Shown: positions 44,960-54,232 of the stretch, in pieces
Layout of the letters: every line of letters begins with the position of its first letter
Position numbering within the stretch: the stretch's first letter is position 1
Assembly (NCBI RefSeq): GCF_011516635.5
Contig: NZ_CP096255.1
Coordinates: 1,116,001-1,180,000 of the forward strand
Origin: Bradyrhizobium barranii subsp. apii
GTDB taxonomy: Bacteria > Pseudomonadota > Alphaproteobacteria > Rhizobiales > Xanthobacteraceae
Reading direction: 5' to 3'
DNA: 64,000 nt
Position numbers and translations under genes: made by a program
Notes under the pieces: generated by a model
What the model was told of the DNA's origin: nothing
Databases searched by the model: none
What the model saw: the letters and a program-made list of their open reading frames with translations, nothing else

Positions 44960-47450
44960 GGTGGGGCATCACATCAAGGCCGCTCTGCACCAGGTCCACT
45001 CGATCGCGGGCCTCGTGCTCGCGCTGCTGCTGGCCCTGATCGCGCTGACCGGCGCGATCATGAGCTTTGAGGACGAGATCGGCGACTATCTGAATAGCGG
45101 TATCATGCAGGTCGCGCCGCGCCAGGCGCCGGCGCTGATGCCGGACGAACTGGTGGCCCGGCTCAAGGCGGGGCAGGACCTCGGCAAGGTCTCGGCCGTC
45201 ACGCTGTCGAGCGATCCGGCCGCGGCGGTGCGTGTCCGCTTCGCGCGTGACGAGCAGGGCGCGCGGCCGACATCGCTCTATGTCGATCCCTACGACGCGC
45301 GCGTGCTGGGTGCGCCGCGTGGCGAGGAGTTCTTCGCGACTGTGCGCAGGCTGCATCGCTGGCTGTTGATCTCCGGCGATGCCAAGGGGTGGGGACGCCA
45401 GATCACCGGCATCGCCGCGCTCGGCCTGATCGTCATGCTCATCTCGGGCCTCGTGCTGCGCTGGCCGCGCCGCGCCGGCAGCGTGAAGATGTGGCTGAAA
45501 CCCAATCTCGGACTCAGCGGGCGCGGACTGCACCGTTCGCTGCACGCGGTGATCGGCACGTGGGTGCTGCCGGTCTATCTGGTGATGACACTGACCGGGC
45601 TGTGGTACTCGTTCGACTGGTACAAGGACGGCGTCGTCTGGCTGCTGTCGCGTCCAGAGGTCACTGCTGCGAAGATGCAGCCCAAGATGTCCGCAAAGGC
45701 GCCGCGCGGAGCCGGCCGGGCCGAGCCGGCTCAGCCAGTCGGATTCGATCGTGCATGGACGACGCTGCAGCATGAGGAGGGGAAACATTTCTCCAGAGCG
45801 TTGCTGACGCTGCCCGCCGGACCCGGCACGGTCATCCGGATCCGGTCGTGGCCGAAGGATTCGACGCTCGATACCACGCGAGACGAATTCCGCGTGGATG
45901 CGGTCACGGGGCAGGTGGTCTCGGCGGAGCGCTATGCCGACAAGACGCTTGGCGAGAAGATCATCGCGAACGTGCTCGACATCCATCGCGGCGCGTTCCT
46001 GGGCTGGCCGGGCAAGCTCGCCTTCATGATTGCAGCAGCGTTGATGCCGCTGTTCTCGGTCACCGGCATTTTGCTCTATCTGTCGCGCCGCAGGCTGCGG
46101 CGCCCGCGCAGCCGCCGCTTGGCCGGCTGGTTCCGGGCGAGTGAACGGCCGCGAAGGCTAGCCAAGCGCGCGACAATCGTTCAAAAGCCCTTGGCCGTAC
46201 TTGCCAGGGTTCACCCCATGAAGCTCCCCACCGTCACCCCCGCCGATATCCGCCGCGCGCTGCTGCTCCGCGAGGAGATCGCGCTGCTCGATCTCAGGTA
46301 CGAGGCCGGCTTCGCCACCGGCCATCCGCTGTTTGCCGCCAACATGGCCGCGGACCGGATCGCGATCGAGGCCGAGGTGCGGTTGCCGCGCAAGGACGTC
46401 GCGATCGTGCTCTATGATGATGGCGAGGGACTTGTTGCAGCCGGCGCCGAACGGCTTGCCGCGCTTGGCTACACCAATGTCAGCGCCCTCGACGGCGGGC
46501 TGAAGGCCTGGCGCGATGAGGGCTATCAGGTGTTCGAGGACGTCAATTCCTATTCCAAGGCATTCGGCGAGCTCGTCGAAGCGCGGCGGCACACGCCCTC
46601 ATTCAGCGCCGACGAGGTGGCAAAGCTGATTGCGGACAACGCCAACATCGCGATCCTCGATGTTCGCCGCTTCGACGAATATGCGACCATGAACATTCCG
46701 GGCTCGGTCAGCGTGCCCGGTGCTGAGCTGGTACTGCGGGCAGGGCAGGCCGCGCCCGATCCTGGGACCACCATCATCGTCAATTGCGCCGGGCGCACGC
46801 GCTCGATCATCGGCACGCAGTCGCTGATCAATGCCGGCGTGCCCAACAAGGTGCGGGCGCTGCGCAACGGTACCATCGGCTGGACGCTGGCGCGGCACAC
46901 GCTCGATCATGGTGCCAACCGGCGTGGCGCGATCGGGCCGTTCGAGGGCGGCCCGGCCAATGCGCGCGACGTCGCCTATCGCGCCGGTGTTCGCCATATC
47001 GGCGCGAACGAGGCGAAGGCGCTCGCAGCGCAGACCGATCGCACGCTCTATCGTTTCGACGTGCGCGACGCGGAGGAGTTTGCGGCCGGCCATCTCCCGG
47101 GCTTCCGTCATTATCCCGGCGGTCAGCTCGTCCAGGAAACCGACATGGCCGCGCCCGTGCGCGGCGCGCGCATCCTCCTGACCGACGACCAGGGCGTGCG
47201 TGCCGACATGACGGCATCCTGGCTCGCGCAGATGGGCTGGGAGGTCTACGTCCTGGAAGGCGGTTATGAGAGTGAGCTCGAGGTCGGCCTGCCGCGCGTG
47301 CTGCCCAAGCCCGACCCGGCGCATCGCTACCGCCGGCCCTATGAGGGCACTGACGTCGCCGAGCGCGCGATGCAGGCCTATCTCGACTGGGAATACGGTC
47401 TCGTCGAGCAACTCCGGCTCGACGGTACGCACGGGTTTTACGTCATTTGA
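44952..47450 (+). CDS. PepSY-family iron reductase fused in frame to a multidomain rhodanese
   Basis: An 832-residue protein. Residues 1-400 form a PepSY-TM protein with four membrane segments: LVLALLLALIALTGAIMSFED, TGIAALGLIVMLISGLVLRWP, WVLPVYLVMTLTGLWYSFDW and LAFMIAAALMPLFSVTGILLYL. From residue 423 (an internal Met at 46218) the sequence changes to rhodanese repeats. The first is LLDLRYEAGFATGHPLF with an Asp at the Cys position (VLYDDGEG). The second has the CxxxxR loop NCAGRTRSIIG, the likely active site. The third ends LLTDDQGVRAD, again without Cys. The frame runs through the junction without a stop. It overlaps the binding-protein gene and ends the iron operon. Separate genes in other genomes are the more usual state. 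Confidence 0.85.
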   Translation: MSRVGHHIKAALHQVHSIAGLVLALLLALIALTGAIMSFEDEIGDYLNSGIMQVAPRQAPALMPDELVARLKAGQDLGKVSAVTLSSDPAAAVRVRFARDEQGARPTSLYVDPYDARVLGAPRGEEFFATVRRLHRWLLISGDAKGWGRQITGIAALGLIVMLISGLVLRWPRRAGSVKMWLKPNLGLSGRGLHRSLHAVIGTWVLPVYLVMTLTGLWYSFDWYKDGVVWLLSRPEVTAAKMQPKMSAKAPRGAGRAEPAQPVGFDRAWTTLQHEEGKHFSRALLTLPAGPGTVIRIRSWPKDSTLDTTRDEFRVDAVTGQVVSAERYADKTLGEKIIANVLDIHRGAFLGWPGKLAFMIAAALMPLFSVTGILLYLSRRRLRRPRSRRLAGWFRASERPRRLAKRATIVQKPLAVLARVHPMKLPTVTPADIRRALLLREEIALLDLRYEAGFATGHPLFAANMAADRIAIEAEVRLPRKDVAIVLYDDGEGLVAAGAERLAALGYTNVSALDGGLKAWRDEGYQVFEDVNSYSKAFGELVEARRHTPSFSADEVAKLIADNANIAILDVRRFDEYATMNIPGSVSVPGAELVLRAGQAAPDPGTTIIVNCAGRTRSIIGTQSLINAGVPNKVRALRNGTIGWTLARHTLDHGANRRGAIGPFEGGPANARDVAYRAGVRHIGANEAKALAAQTDRTLYRFDVRDAEEFAAGHLPGFRHYPGGQLVQETDMAAPVRGARILLTDDQGVRADMTASWLAQMGWEVYVLEGGYESELEVGLPRVLPKPDPAHRYRRPYEGTDVAERAMQAYLDWEYGLVEQLRLDGTHGFYVI

Positions 47451-47570
47451 CTGGGCGGCCACCGTAAACACTTACCGCCCCGCCATCTTCTCCCCATATC
47501 CAAACCCTATTGTGCTGCATCTCCCCCGCGGTCTATGAGCTGCGGCAAAGCTGTGACCTACGGAGATTCC

Positions 47571-48815
47571 ATGCCAGCCCCAGGCCAAAGCCCCGAGCGG
47601 GACGCGAAGGCGCTGTTGCTCGAAGGCGTCAATGACAGCGCCGTGGACCTGTTCCGGAGCGCGGGCTTCACCAATGTCGAGCGGTTGACCAAGGCGCTGG
47701 ACGGCGAGGACCTGCGGCGCGCGCTGAAGGGCGTGTCGCTGCTCGGCATCCGCTCGCGCACCCAGATCACCGATGAGGTGCTCGCGGCCGCGGATGGGCT
47801 TCTCGCGGTCGGTTGCTTCAGCGTCGGCACCAACCAGGTCGATCTCATGGCGGCGCGCAAGCGCGGCATTCCCGTGTTCAATGCGCCGTTCTCCAACACG
47901 CGCAGCGTCGCCGAGCTCGTGATCGGCGAGATCGTGATGCTGCTGCGGCGCATCTTCCCGCGCTCGGTGTCGGCGCACGAGGGCGGCTGGGACAAGTCGG
48001 CGACCGGCAGCCGCGAGGTGCGCGGCCGCACGCTCGGAATCATCGGCTACGGCAATATCGGCTCGCAGCTCTCGACGCTGGCCGAAGCGATCGGCATGCG
48101 CGTGATCTATTTCGACCGCACCGACAAGCTTCGCCACGGCAATACCGAGCCGGTCGAGAAGCTGGAAGAGCTGCTGGCGCAGAGCGATGTCGTCAGCCTT
48201 CACGTGCCCGAGACGCCGGAGACATCAGGCATGATTGGCGAGACGGAGCTGCGGGCGATGAAAGCAGGCTCGTTCCTGATCAACAACAGCCGCGGCACCG
48301 TGGTCGATCTCGATGCGCTCGCGGGCGCCCTGCGCGACGGCCATCTCGCCGGCGCAGCCATCGACGTGTTTCCGGTCGAGCCGTCGTCGAACTCGGATCG
48401 CTTCAAGAGCCCGGTGCAGGGCCTCGAGAACGTCATCCTCACCCCGCATATCGGCGGCTCGACCGAGGAAGCACAAGAGCGCATCGGCGGGGAAGTCGCG
48501 CGAAAACTGGTCGACTATTTCATCACGGGATCGACCATGGGCGCGGTGAACTTCCCGGAGGTGCAGCTGCATTTACGTCCCGCCGGTGCGCGCTTCAGCC
48601 ATGTCCATCGCAACGTGCCGGGCATGCTGCGGCGGCTCAACGAGGTCTTCCTCCAGCGCGACATCAACATCGTCGCGCAATATCTGGAGACCGCCGGGGA
48701 CCTCGGTTACGTCGTGCTCGACGCTGACCTGGGGGGCGAGGATTCAGGCGCGCTGCTTGCGCAGATCCGCGCGCTTGAGGGCACGGTTGGCGCACGGCTG
48801 GTATTCGAGCACTGA
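47571..48815 (+). CDS. serA: D-3-phosphoglycerate dehydrogenase, ACT-domain type
   Basis: A 414-residue enzyme for serine biosynthesis; start at ATG 47571 with GGAG upstream. The NAD-binding domain has LGIIGYGNIGSQLSTLAEAIGMRVIYFD. Catalytic residues are seen in INNSRGTVVD, the Arg-containing segment GTNQVDL...NAPFSNTRSVAELVIGEI, and TPHIGGSTEEAQERIG (His). The C-terminal ACT domain (RNVPGMLRRLNEVFLQRDINIVAQYLET) binds serine for feedback control. Its length equals E. coli SerA. The shift in function from the previous operon and about 120 bp of non-coding DNA suggest an independent promoter. Confidence 0.92.
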   Translation: MPAPGQSPERDAKALLLEGVNDSAVDLFRSAGFTNVERLTKALDGEDLRRALKGVSLLGIRSRTQITDEVLAAADGLLAVGCFSVGTNQVDLMAARKRGIPVFNAPFSNTRSVAELVIGEIVMLLRRIFPRSVSAHEGGWDKSATGSREVRGRTLGIIGYGNIGSQLSTLAEAIGMRVIYFDRTDKLRHGNTEPVEKLEELLAQSDVVSLHVPETPETSGMIGETELRAMKAGSFLINNSRGTVVDLDALAGALRDGHLAGAAIDVFPVEPSSNSDRFKSPVQGLENVILTPHIGGSTEEAQERIGGEVARKLVDYFITGSTMGAVNFPEVQLHLRPAGARFSHVHRNVPGMLRRLNEVFLQRDINIVAQYLETAGDLGYVVLDADLGGEDSGALLAQIRALEGTVGARLVFEH

Positions 48816-48923
48816 AACGTCCCACGTTCCGGTTGCATCTTGCGGTCGCAGCTCCCACACTGCTGTCATCCTCGGCGTGCTACAATCGCGTCGAATTTGA
48901 GCTTCAGTTGCGTGGGTGCCGCC

Positions 48924-49943
48924 ATGGAACGGGACGCCGTACTGATCGATCTCGCGCTTCAAGGTGGCGGCTCGCACGGCGCCTTCACCTGGGGCGTGCT
49001 CGACCGTCTTCTGGAAGAGAAGTGGCTCACCATCGCCGCGATCTCCGGCACCTCCGCGGGCGCGATGAATGCGGCCGTGCTCGCAGACGGGTGGATCGCG
49101 GGGGGCGCCGAGGGCGCGCGCGACGCGCTCGAAAAATACTGGCGCCGCGTCTCGAAGGCTGCCGCCTTTAGTCCGCTCCAGCGCTCGCCGCTCGATCGAT
49201 TGATGGGGCGCTGGACGCTCGATACGTCGCCCTTCTACATTCTCACCGATCTGATGTCGCGCGTGCTGTCGCCCTACGATCTCAATCCGACCGGCTACAA
49301 TCCGCTGCGCGCGGTGCTGGCCGAGAGCATCGATTTCGAGCGGCTCGCGAGCTCGCCAATAAAGCTGTTCGTCACCGCGACGCGGGTGCGCACCGGCCGT
49401 GGACGGATCTTCCGCAATGCCGAGATCACGGCGGACGTGCTGTTGGCATCGGCCTGCCTGCCGACCATGTTCCGCGCGATCGAGATCGACGGCGAGCCCT
49501 ATTGGGACGGCGGCTTCGCCGGCAACCCCACGATCACGCCGCTCATTCGCGAAAGCGATGCGCACGACACGATCCTGGTGCAGATCAATCCGACCGAAAC
49601 GCTCGAAGAGCCGCGGACGGCTGCGGAGATTCTCAATCGATTGAACGAGATTTCGTTCAATTCGCCCCTGATGAAGGAATTGCGCATGATCGCGCTGCTG
49701 CGCCAGGCGGCCGACCCCGGCAGCGGCGAGGGCGCGCGCTGGGCAAAGATGCGGACCCACCGCGTCAAGAGCGACATGCTGGCGAAGTTCGGCGCCTCGT
49801 CAAAGCTCAACGCCGAATGGGAGTTCGTCTCGATGCTGCGCGCCGAGGGGCGCTTGGCCGCGGACGCGTTTCTCGCCGCGCACGGTGCCGACATCGGCCG
49901 GCAATCGACCGCCGATCTCGACGTCCTGCTGTCGGAGTGCTGA
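48924..49943 (+). CDS. patatin-like phospholipase
   Basis: A 339-residue protein, start at ATG 48924. The patatin signatures are all present: the oxyanion loop LALQGGGSHGAFTWGVLD, the nucleophile in ISGTSAGAMNAAVLADG, and the Asp dyad in YWDGGFAGNPTITPLI. There is no signal peptide, so it is a cytosolic or effector-type lipase of the RssA/bacterial patatin group. Only three bases separate its stop from the GntP permease start, so they were one transcription unit before the IS630 insertion further downstream. Confidence 0.9.
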   Translation: MERDAVLIDLALQGGGSHGAFTWGVLDRLLEEKWLTIAAISGTSAGAMNAAVLADGWIAGGAEGARDALEKYWRRVSKAAAFSPLQRSPLDRLMGRWTLDTSPFYILTDLMSRVLSPYDLNPTGYNPLRAVLAESIDFERLASSPIKLFVTATRVRTGRGRIFRNAEITADVLLASACLPTMFRAIEIDGEPYWDGGFAGNPTITPLIRESDAHDTILVQINPTETLEEPRTAAEILNRLNEISFNSPLMKELRMIALLRQAADPGSGEGARWAKMRTHRVKSDMLAKFGASSKLNAEWEFVSMLRAEGRLAADAFLAAHGADIGRQSTADLDVLLSEC

Positions 49944-51080
49944 GGCATGGGTCTTCTCGGCCTCCTCGTCGGGCTCGCCCTGCTCGTCCTGTTCGCTTTT
50001 CGCGGCTGGAGCGTGCTTCTGCTGGCGCCGTTTGCAGCGCTCGTTGCCGCGTTGTTCGGCGGCGAGCCGCTGCTTGCGAACCTGACCCAGGTGTTCATGG
50101 TGCATGCGGCGGGATTTCTGGCGCAGTTCTTCCCGATCTTCCTGCTTGGCGCGGTCTTCGGCAAGCTGATGGACGATAGCGGTGCGGTCACGTCGGTCGC
50201 CGCCTTCATGGCGGAGCGCCTCGGCGAGCGTCGCGTGATCCTGGCGGTGGTGCTCGCCGGTGCCGCGGTGACCTATGGCGGCGTCAGCCTGTTCGTTGCA
50301 TTTTTCGTCATCGTTCCCATGGCCCGGTCGCTGTTTCGCGCGGCTTCGATCCCGCGTCGCCTGATTCCGGCTGCGATCGTGCTGGGGACGTCGACCTTTA
50401 CCATGTCGGCGTTGCCGGGCACGCCGTCGATCCAGAATGCGATCCCGATGCCGTTCTTCGGCACGACGCCGTTCGCCGCGCCAGGTCTCGGCATCATCGC
50501 CTCCCTCATCATGCTCGTGACGGGGTTGTGGTGGCTGCACCGCGCTGAAGCCGCAGCGCGCCGCGCCGGAGAAGGCTATGGCGACGACATCGAGGGCGCG
50601 ACCGAGCGCGCCGCCGCCGACGAGCTCGTGCGCGAGCGCGCCACGACCGCGCGCGAGTTCGATCCGGCGGAACTCCAGCACGGTCAGCGCAGCGAGCGGC
50701 CGTCGCCCGTGTGGAGCGCGATCGCGCCGCTGATCGTGGTCGTCATCGTGAATCTGGTGATGTCGCTCGTGGTGCTGCCGCGACTCGATGTCGGCTATCT
50801 CGCCGAGCAGCGTTTTGGTGAAACGACGCTCGCGGCCGTCGCGGGCGTGTGGTCGGTCGCGGTCGCGCTGACTGCGGCCATCGTTACGACCATTGCGCTG
50901 AACCGGGCCCGCCTGCCGGCGCTTCGCCGCACCATGGACGCCGGGGCCAATGCATCCGTCCTGCCTGCGTTCAGCGTCGCGAGCCTCGTCGGATTCGGTG
51001 CGGTCGTCGCCTCGCTGCCGGCGTTCACGATCGTGCGCGACTGGGTGCTGGCGATCGAAGGCGGACCGCTGGTCTCGCTA

Positions 51081-52132
51081 GAGCATTTTCCGACCGGAAA
51101 GAATCGGGTGGGGATTCCCAAAACGGCGCGAGTCAGATTCAAGCTGCATGCTGGCGAGGGAGGCCAGCATGTATGGCCAGGGCGCTTTCGGTTGATCTTC
51201 GCCAAAGGGTGGTAGCCGCGATTGACGGTGGCATGTCCTGTCGACAGGCTGCTGAGCGCTTTGGTGTCAGCGCGGCCAGTGCAATCCGCTGGCGCGGTCG
51301 CCTCAAGAAAGTTGGCGACATCGTTCCTAAACGCCAGGGCGGTGACCGCAAATCGCAGCGCATCGAAGCGCATTCGCAATTGATTCTGGAGGCGGTGACA
51401 GCGAGGCCGGATATCACGCTTGCCGAGTTGCGAGAACTGTTGAAACGTCGTGGAATATCGACTGGCATCGCGTCGCTCTGGCGTTTTTTCCAGCGCAGAA
51501 AGATCACACTTAAAAAAAGACAGCGCACGCCGCCGAGCAACGGCGCGGCGATATAAATGCCGCACGTGAGGAGTGGTTCGAAGGGCAAATCGACCTTGAC
51601 CCTGAGCGTCTCGTCTTCATCGACGAAACCAGCGCCAACACCAAAATGGCGCGGCGTTACGGGCGCTCGCCACGCGGCGAGCGATGTCGTGCAGCTATCC
51701 CACACGGACATTGGAAGACGACGACGTTCACCGCTGGATTGCGCTCCGACGGTCTGATCGCGCCGCTTGTTCTGGACGGTCCAATGGATGGCGACGCTTT
51801 CCTGGCCTACGTCGAGCAATTGCTCGCCCCATCGCTGCGGCCGGGCGATACCGTTATCATGGACAACTTGCCCGCTCACAAGGTCCATGGCGTTCGAGAG
51901 GCCATCCAGGCGGTCGGAGCTAGCCTGCTCTATCTTCCGCCCTACAGTCCAGACTTCAACCCGATTGAAATGGCCTTCTCCAAACTGAAAGCGCTGTTGC
52001 GGACCGCCGCAGCCCGCACCATGCCCGATCTCTGGCAAGCAATCGCCAACGCTCTCAAACGCTTCTCACCCGAGGAATGTCAAAATTATCTCGTCGCGGC
52101 TGGTTACGACGCAACGTGATCGGAAAACGCTC
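51081..52132 (+). mobile_element. IS630-family insertion sequence with TA target duplication
   Basis: A 1052-bp element. Left end GAGCATTTTCCGACCG and right end (complement) GAGCGTTTTCCGATCA match at 13 of 16 positions as terminal inverted repeats. TA stands on both sides (51079-51080 and 52133-52134), the IS630 target. It contains one transposase gene in two overlapping frames. The transposase stop codon falls inside the right repeat. It interrupts the GntP permease gene. Confidence 0.95.
51173..52119 (+). CDS. IS630 transposase, expressed by -1 frameshift
   Basis: The first frame (51173-51556) has the N-terminal helix-turn-helix region [20 protein letters not shown] and ends after [12 protein letters not shown]. 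The second frame continues [48 protein letters not shown], then the DDE/DDD core with [16 protein letters not shown] and [22 protein letters not shown]. The frames overlap at an A7 run (51512-51518), where a slip of one base gives the fused 315-residue protein. Programmed -1 slippage at A runs is well known for IS630-type elements, so this copy may be active. Confidence 0.9.
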
Positions 52133-52552
52133 TAGCGGTCGCGACCAACATCCTGGCCGCTCTGACCGGCTCGGCGTCAGGCGGCCTGACCATTGCGCTG
52201 GACGCTCTCGGCCAGACCTATGTCGAGCTCGCCGCGCGGACGGGCATCGCCCCTGCGTTGATGCATCGCGTCGCGGTGATCGGTTCGGGGACGCTCGACA
52301 TCCTGCCGCACAATGGTGCGGTGGTCAGCCTGCTCGCGATCTGCGGCCTGACGCACCGTGACAGCTATTTCGACATCGTGATGGTCGGCATCGTGACGTC
52401 GCTGCTGGCGCTGGTCGCCGTAATCGCATTGGGTAGTGCGCTGGGATCGTTCTGAGCAGAATGCGAACGTAAGCGATTGACGGAAGGGCGAAGGTTGCAT
52501 TGAATGCGGCCAACCGTCGGATACAAAAATAGGGAAAGCCAGGGTGGAAACG

Positions 52553-54214
52553 ATGACGCGAAAGAACGCGAAGCGGTGTGCATTGCTCGTGGGTGCGGCG
52601 GTCGCGCTGAGTGCGAATGCCGTGTCGGCGGCGACGCTGGCGGAGGATGCGGAGATGGTCTGCAAAAGCCTCGCTGGCGGCGCCGATGCCGTGAAGATCG
52701 TTTCCGCGACATTGCTGGCGCCGTCGCAACTGGCTGTCGCCGAGCGCGGGCCGACGCCGTCTGGGCGCATCACGCCGGCCAATCCCGGTTTCTGCAAGGT
52801 GCTGGGTCACATCGACCCAACCGATCCCAAGGCGCCGCCGATTAAATTCCAGGTCAACCTTCCCGTCGAATGGAACGGGCGCTCCGTTCAGTATGGCGGT
52901 GGGGGCTTTAACGGCGTGCTGATCACCGGCCTTGGGCTGCCGCCGGCCTATCCGTTCGACAAGCCGTCGCCGCTGGCGCGCGGCTTCGTCACCTACGGCA
53001 CCGATTCCGGCCATGAGTCCAAGCCAGGCGAGCCGCCGCAACTGTTCGCGCTGAATGACGAAGCCTTCGAGAATTTCGCCCACCGTGCCTACAAGAAGGT
53101 GCGCGACGCCGCGGTTGGGCTGATGGAGCGCACATACGGCAAGAAGCCGGAAAAAATGTACTTCATGGGCTCGTCCGAGGGCGGCCGCGAAGGCCTCACC
53201 ATGGCGCAGCGTTACCCCGACGATTTCGACGGCATCTTCGCCCGCGTGCCCGTGATCAACTGGGTCGGCCTGCAGCATGCCGGTACGCGCTCGGGCCTTG
53301 TGACCATGGGCGAGGGCTGGATCAATCCGACGCAGGTCAAGCTCTTTGCCGATGCGGTGCGCACTGCCTGCGATAAGGCCGACGGCTCCGATAAGACGCT
53401 GGTGCACGATCCCGTGGCCTGCAAGGCCGTGTTCAAGGTCGAGACGTTGCGCTGCGAGGCCGGCAAGGCCGGCGATCAGTGCCTGACCGAAGCGCAGATC
53501 AAGGCAGTCAGCACGCTGCATGGGACCTACAAATTCCCGTTTGTGCTCGCCAATGACCTCGATGACTATCCGGGCTGGGGCGTCTCGGGCGAGGATACGC
53601 CGGCGATCGGTCCGACCGGCGGCTGGTCCGCGTGGTGGCTCGGCAGCGCGCCGCCAGCGCAGCCGCCCGCACCCAACAACGGCATCGCCTGGATCTACGG
53701 CGCCGGCGGCATTCAATATGTGTTCGCGCGTGATCCCAAGCTCGACGTCACCACTTACAAGGTGGAGGACCACAAGGTGCGGCTGCTCGAGGTCTCGAGC
53801 CTGATGGATTCGACCGACCCCGATCTCAGCCGTTTTCGCGGACGCGGCGGCCGGCTGATCATGCTCGAGCACATGGCCGACTATGCGCAGAGCCCCTATG
53901 CCGGCATCCGCTATTTCGAGAGCGTCGAGCGCAAGCTCGGCAAGGCCGAGACGGCGGAATTCGCGCGGCTCTACACCGCCCCCGGCGTCGATCATGTCGG
54001 CTCCGGCGCGCCGGCCAATGTCGATATGCTGAGCGCGTTGGTCGACTGGGTCGAGAAGGGCAAGGCGCCCGGCGATCTCGAGGTCTCCGAGCAGAAGGTC
54101 GAGGCGCCCACATTCGCGACGCTCCGCGCGATGCCGCTGTGCCGCTGGCCGTCCTGGCCGCGTTACAAGAGCGGGCCGGTGACGGAAGCGTCGAGCTTTA
54201 CCTGCGCGCCGTGA
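52553..54214 (+). CDS. tannase/feruloyl esterase-family protein, secreted
   Basis: A 553-residue protein; ATG 52553 is preceded by AGGGTGG. A Sec signal (CALLVGAAVALSANAVSAA) precedes the mature enzyme. The tannase-family catalytic Ser is in MYFMGSSEGGREGLTMAQRYP; the Asp is in SLMDSTDPDLSRFRGRGGRLIMLEHMADY, and the His in YTAPGVDHVGSGAP. The many Cys residues (FCKVLGH, ACDKADG, RCEAGKAGDQCL, PLCRWPSW, SFTCAP) include the usual CS-D-HC disulfide group of the family. It would hydrolyse plant phenolic or tannin esters in the periplasm or outside. Lying next to a plant-associated efflux locus, it fits a rhizosphere lifestyle. Confidence 0.9.
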   Translation: MTRKNAKRCALLVGAAVALSANAVSAATLAEDAEMVCKSLAGGADAVKIVSATLLAPSQLAVAERGPTPSGRITPANPGFCKVLGHIDPTDPKAPPIKFQVNLPVEWNGRSVQYGGGGFNGVLITGLGLPPAYPFDKPSPLARGFVTYGTDSGHESKPGEPPQLFALNDEAFENFAHRAYKKVRDAAVGLMERTYGKKPEKMYFMGSSEGGREGLTMAQRYPDDFDGIFARVPVINWVGLQHAGTRSGLVTMGEGWINPTQVKLFADAVRTACDKADGSDKTLVHDPVACKAVFKVETLRCEAGKAGDQCLTEAQIKAVSTLHGTYKFPFVLANDLDDYPGWGVSGEDTPAIGPTGGWSAWWLGSAPPAQPPAPNNGIAWIYGAGGIQYVFARDPKLDVTTYKVEDHKVRLLEVSSLMDSTDPDLSRFRGRGGRLIMLEHMADYAQSPYAGIRYFESVERKLGKAETAEFARLYTAPGVDHVGSGAPANVDMLSALVDWVEKGKAPGDLEVSEQKVEAPTFATLRAMPLCRWPSWPRYKSGPVTEASSFTCAP

Positions 54215-54232
54215 GGAACGGCGCGCCATTGA

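Larger units (their letters stand above)
49947..52455 (+). pseudogene. GntP-family permease gene interrupted by an IS630 element
   Basis: The two exons of this gene (49947-51080 and 52135-52455) would give a 484-residue membrane protein once the insertion and one TA copy are removed. The 5' part has GntP-type helices (LIVGLALLVLFAFRGWSVLLLAPF-like start, FAGAAVTYGGVSLFVAFFVIVPMA) and the 3' part NILAALTGSASGGLTIAL, TLDILPHNGAVVSLLAICGLTHRDSYFDIV. These are conserved in gluconate/organic-acid permeases. Across the junction, GTCTCGCTA + GCGGTCGCG reads VSLAVA without a change, so the insertion is recent and exact. The product is lost from this copy unless excision occurs. Confidence 0.9.
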
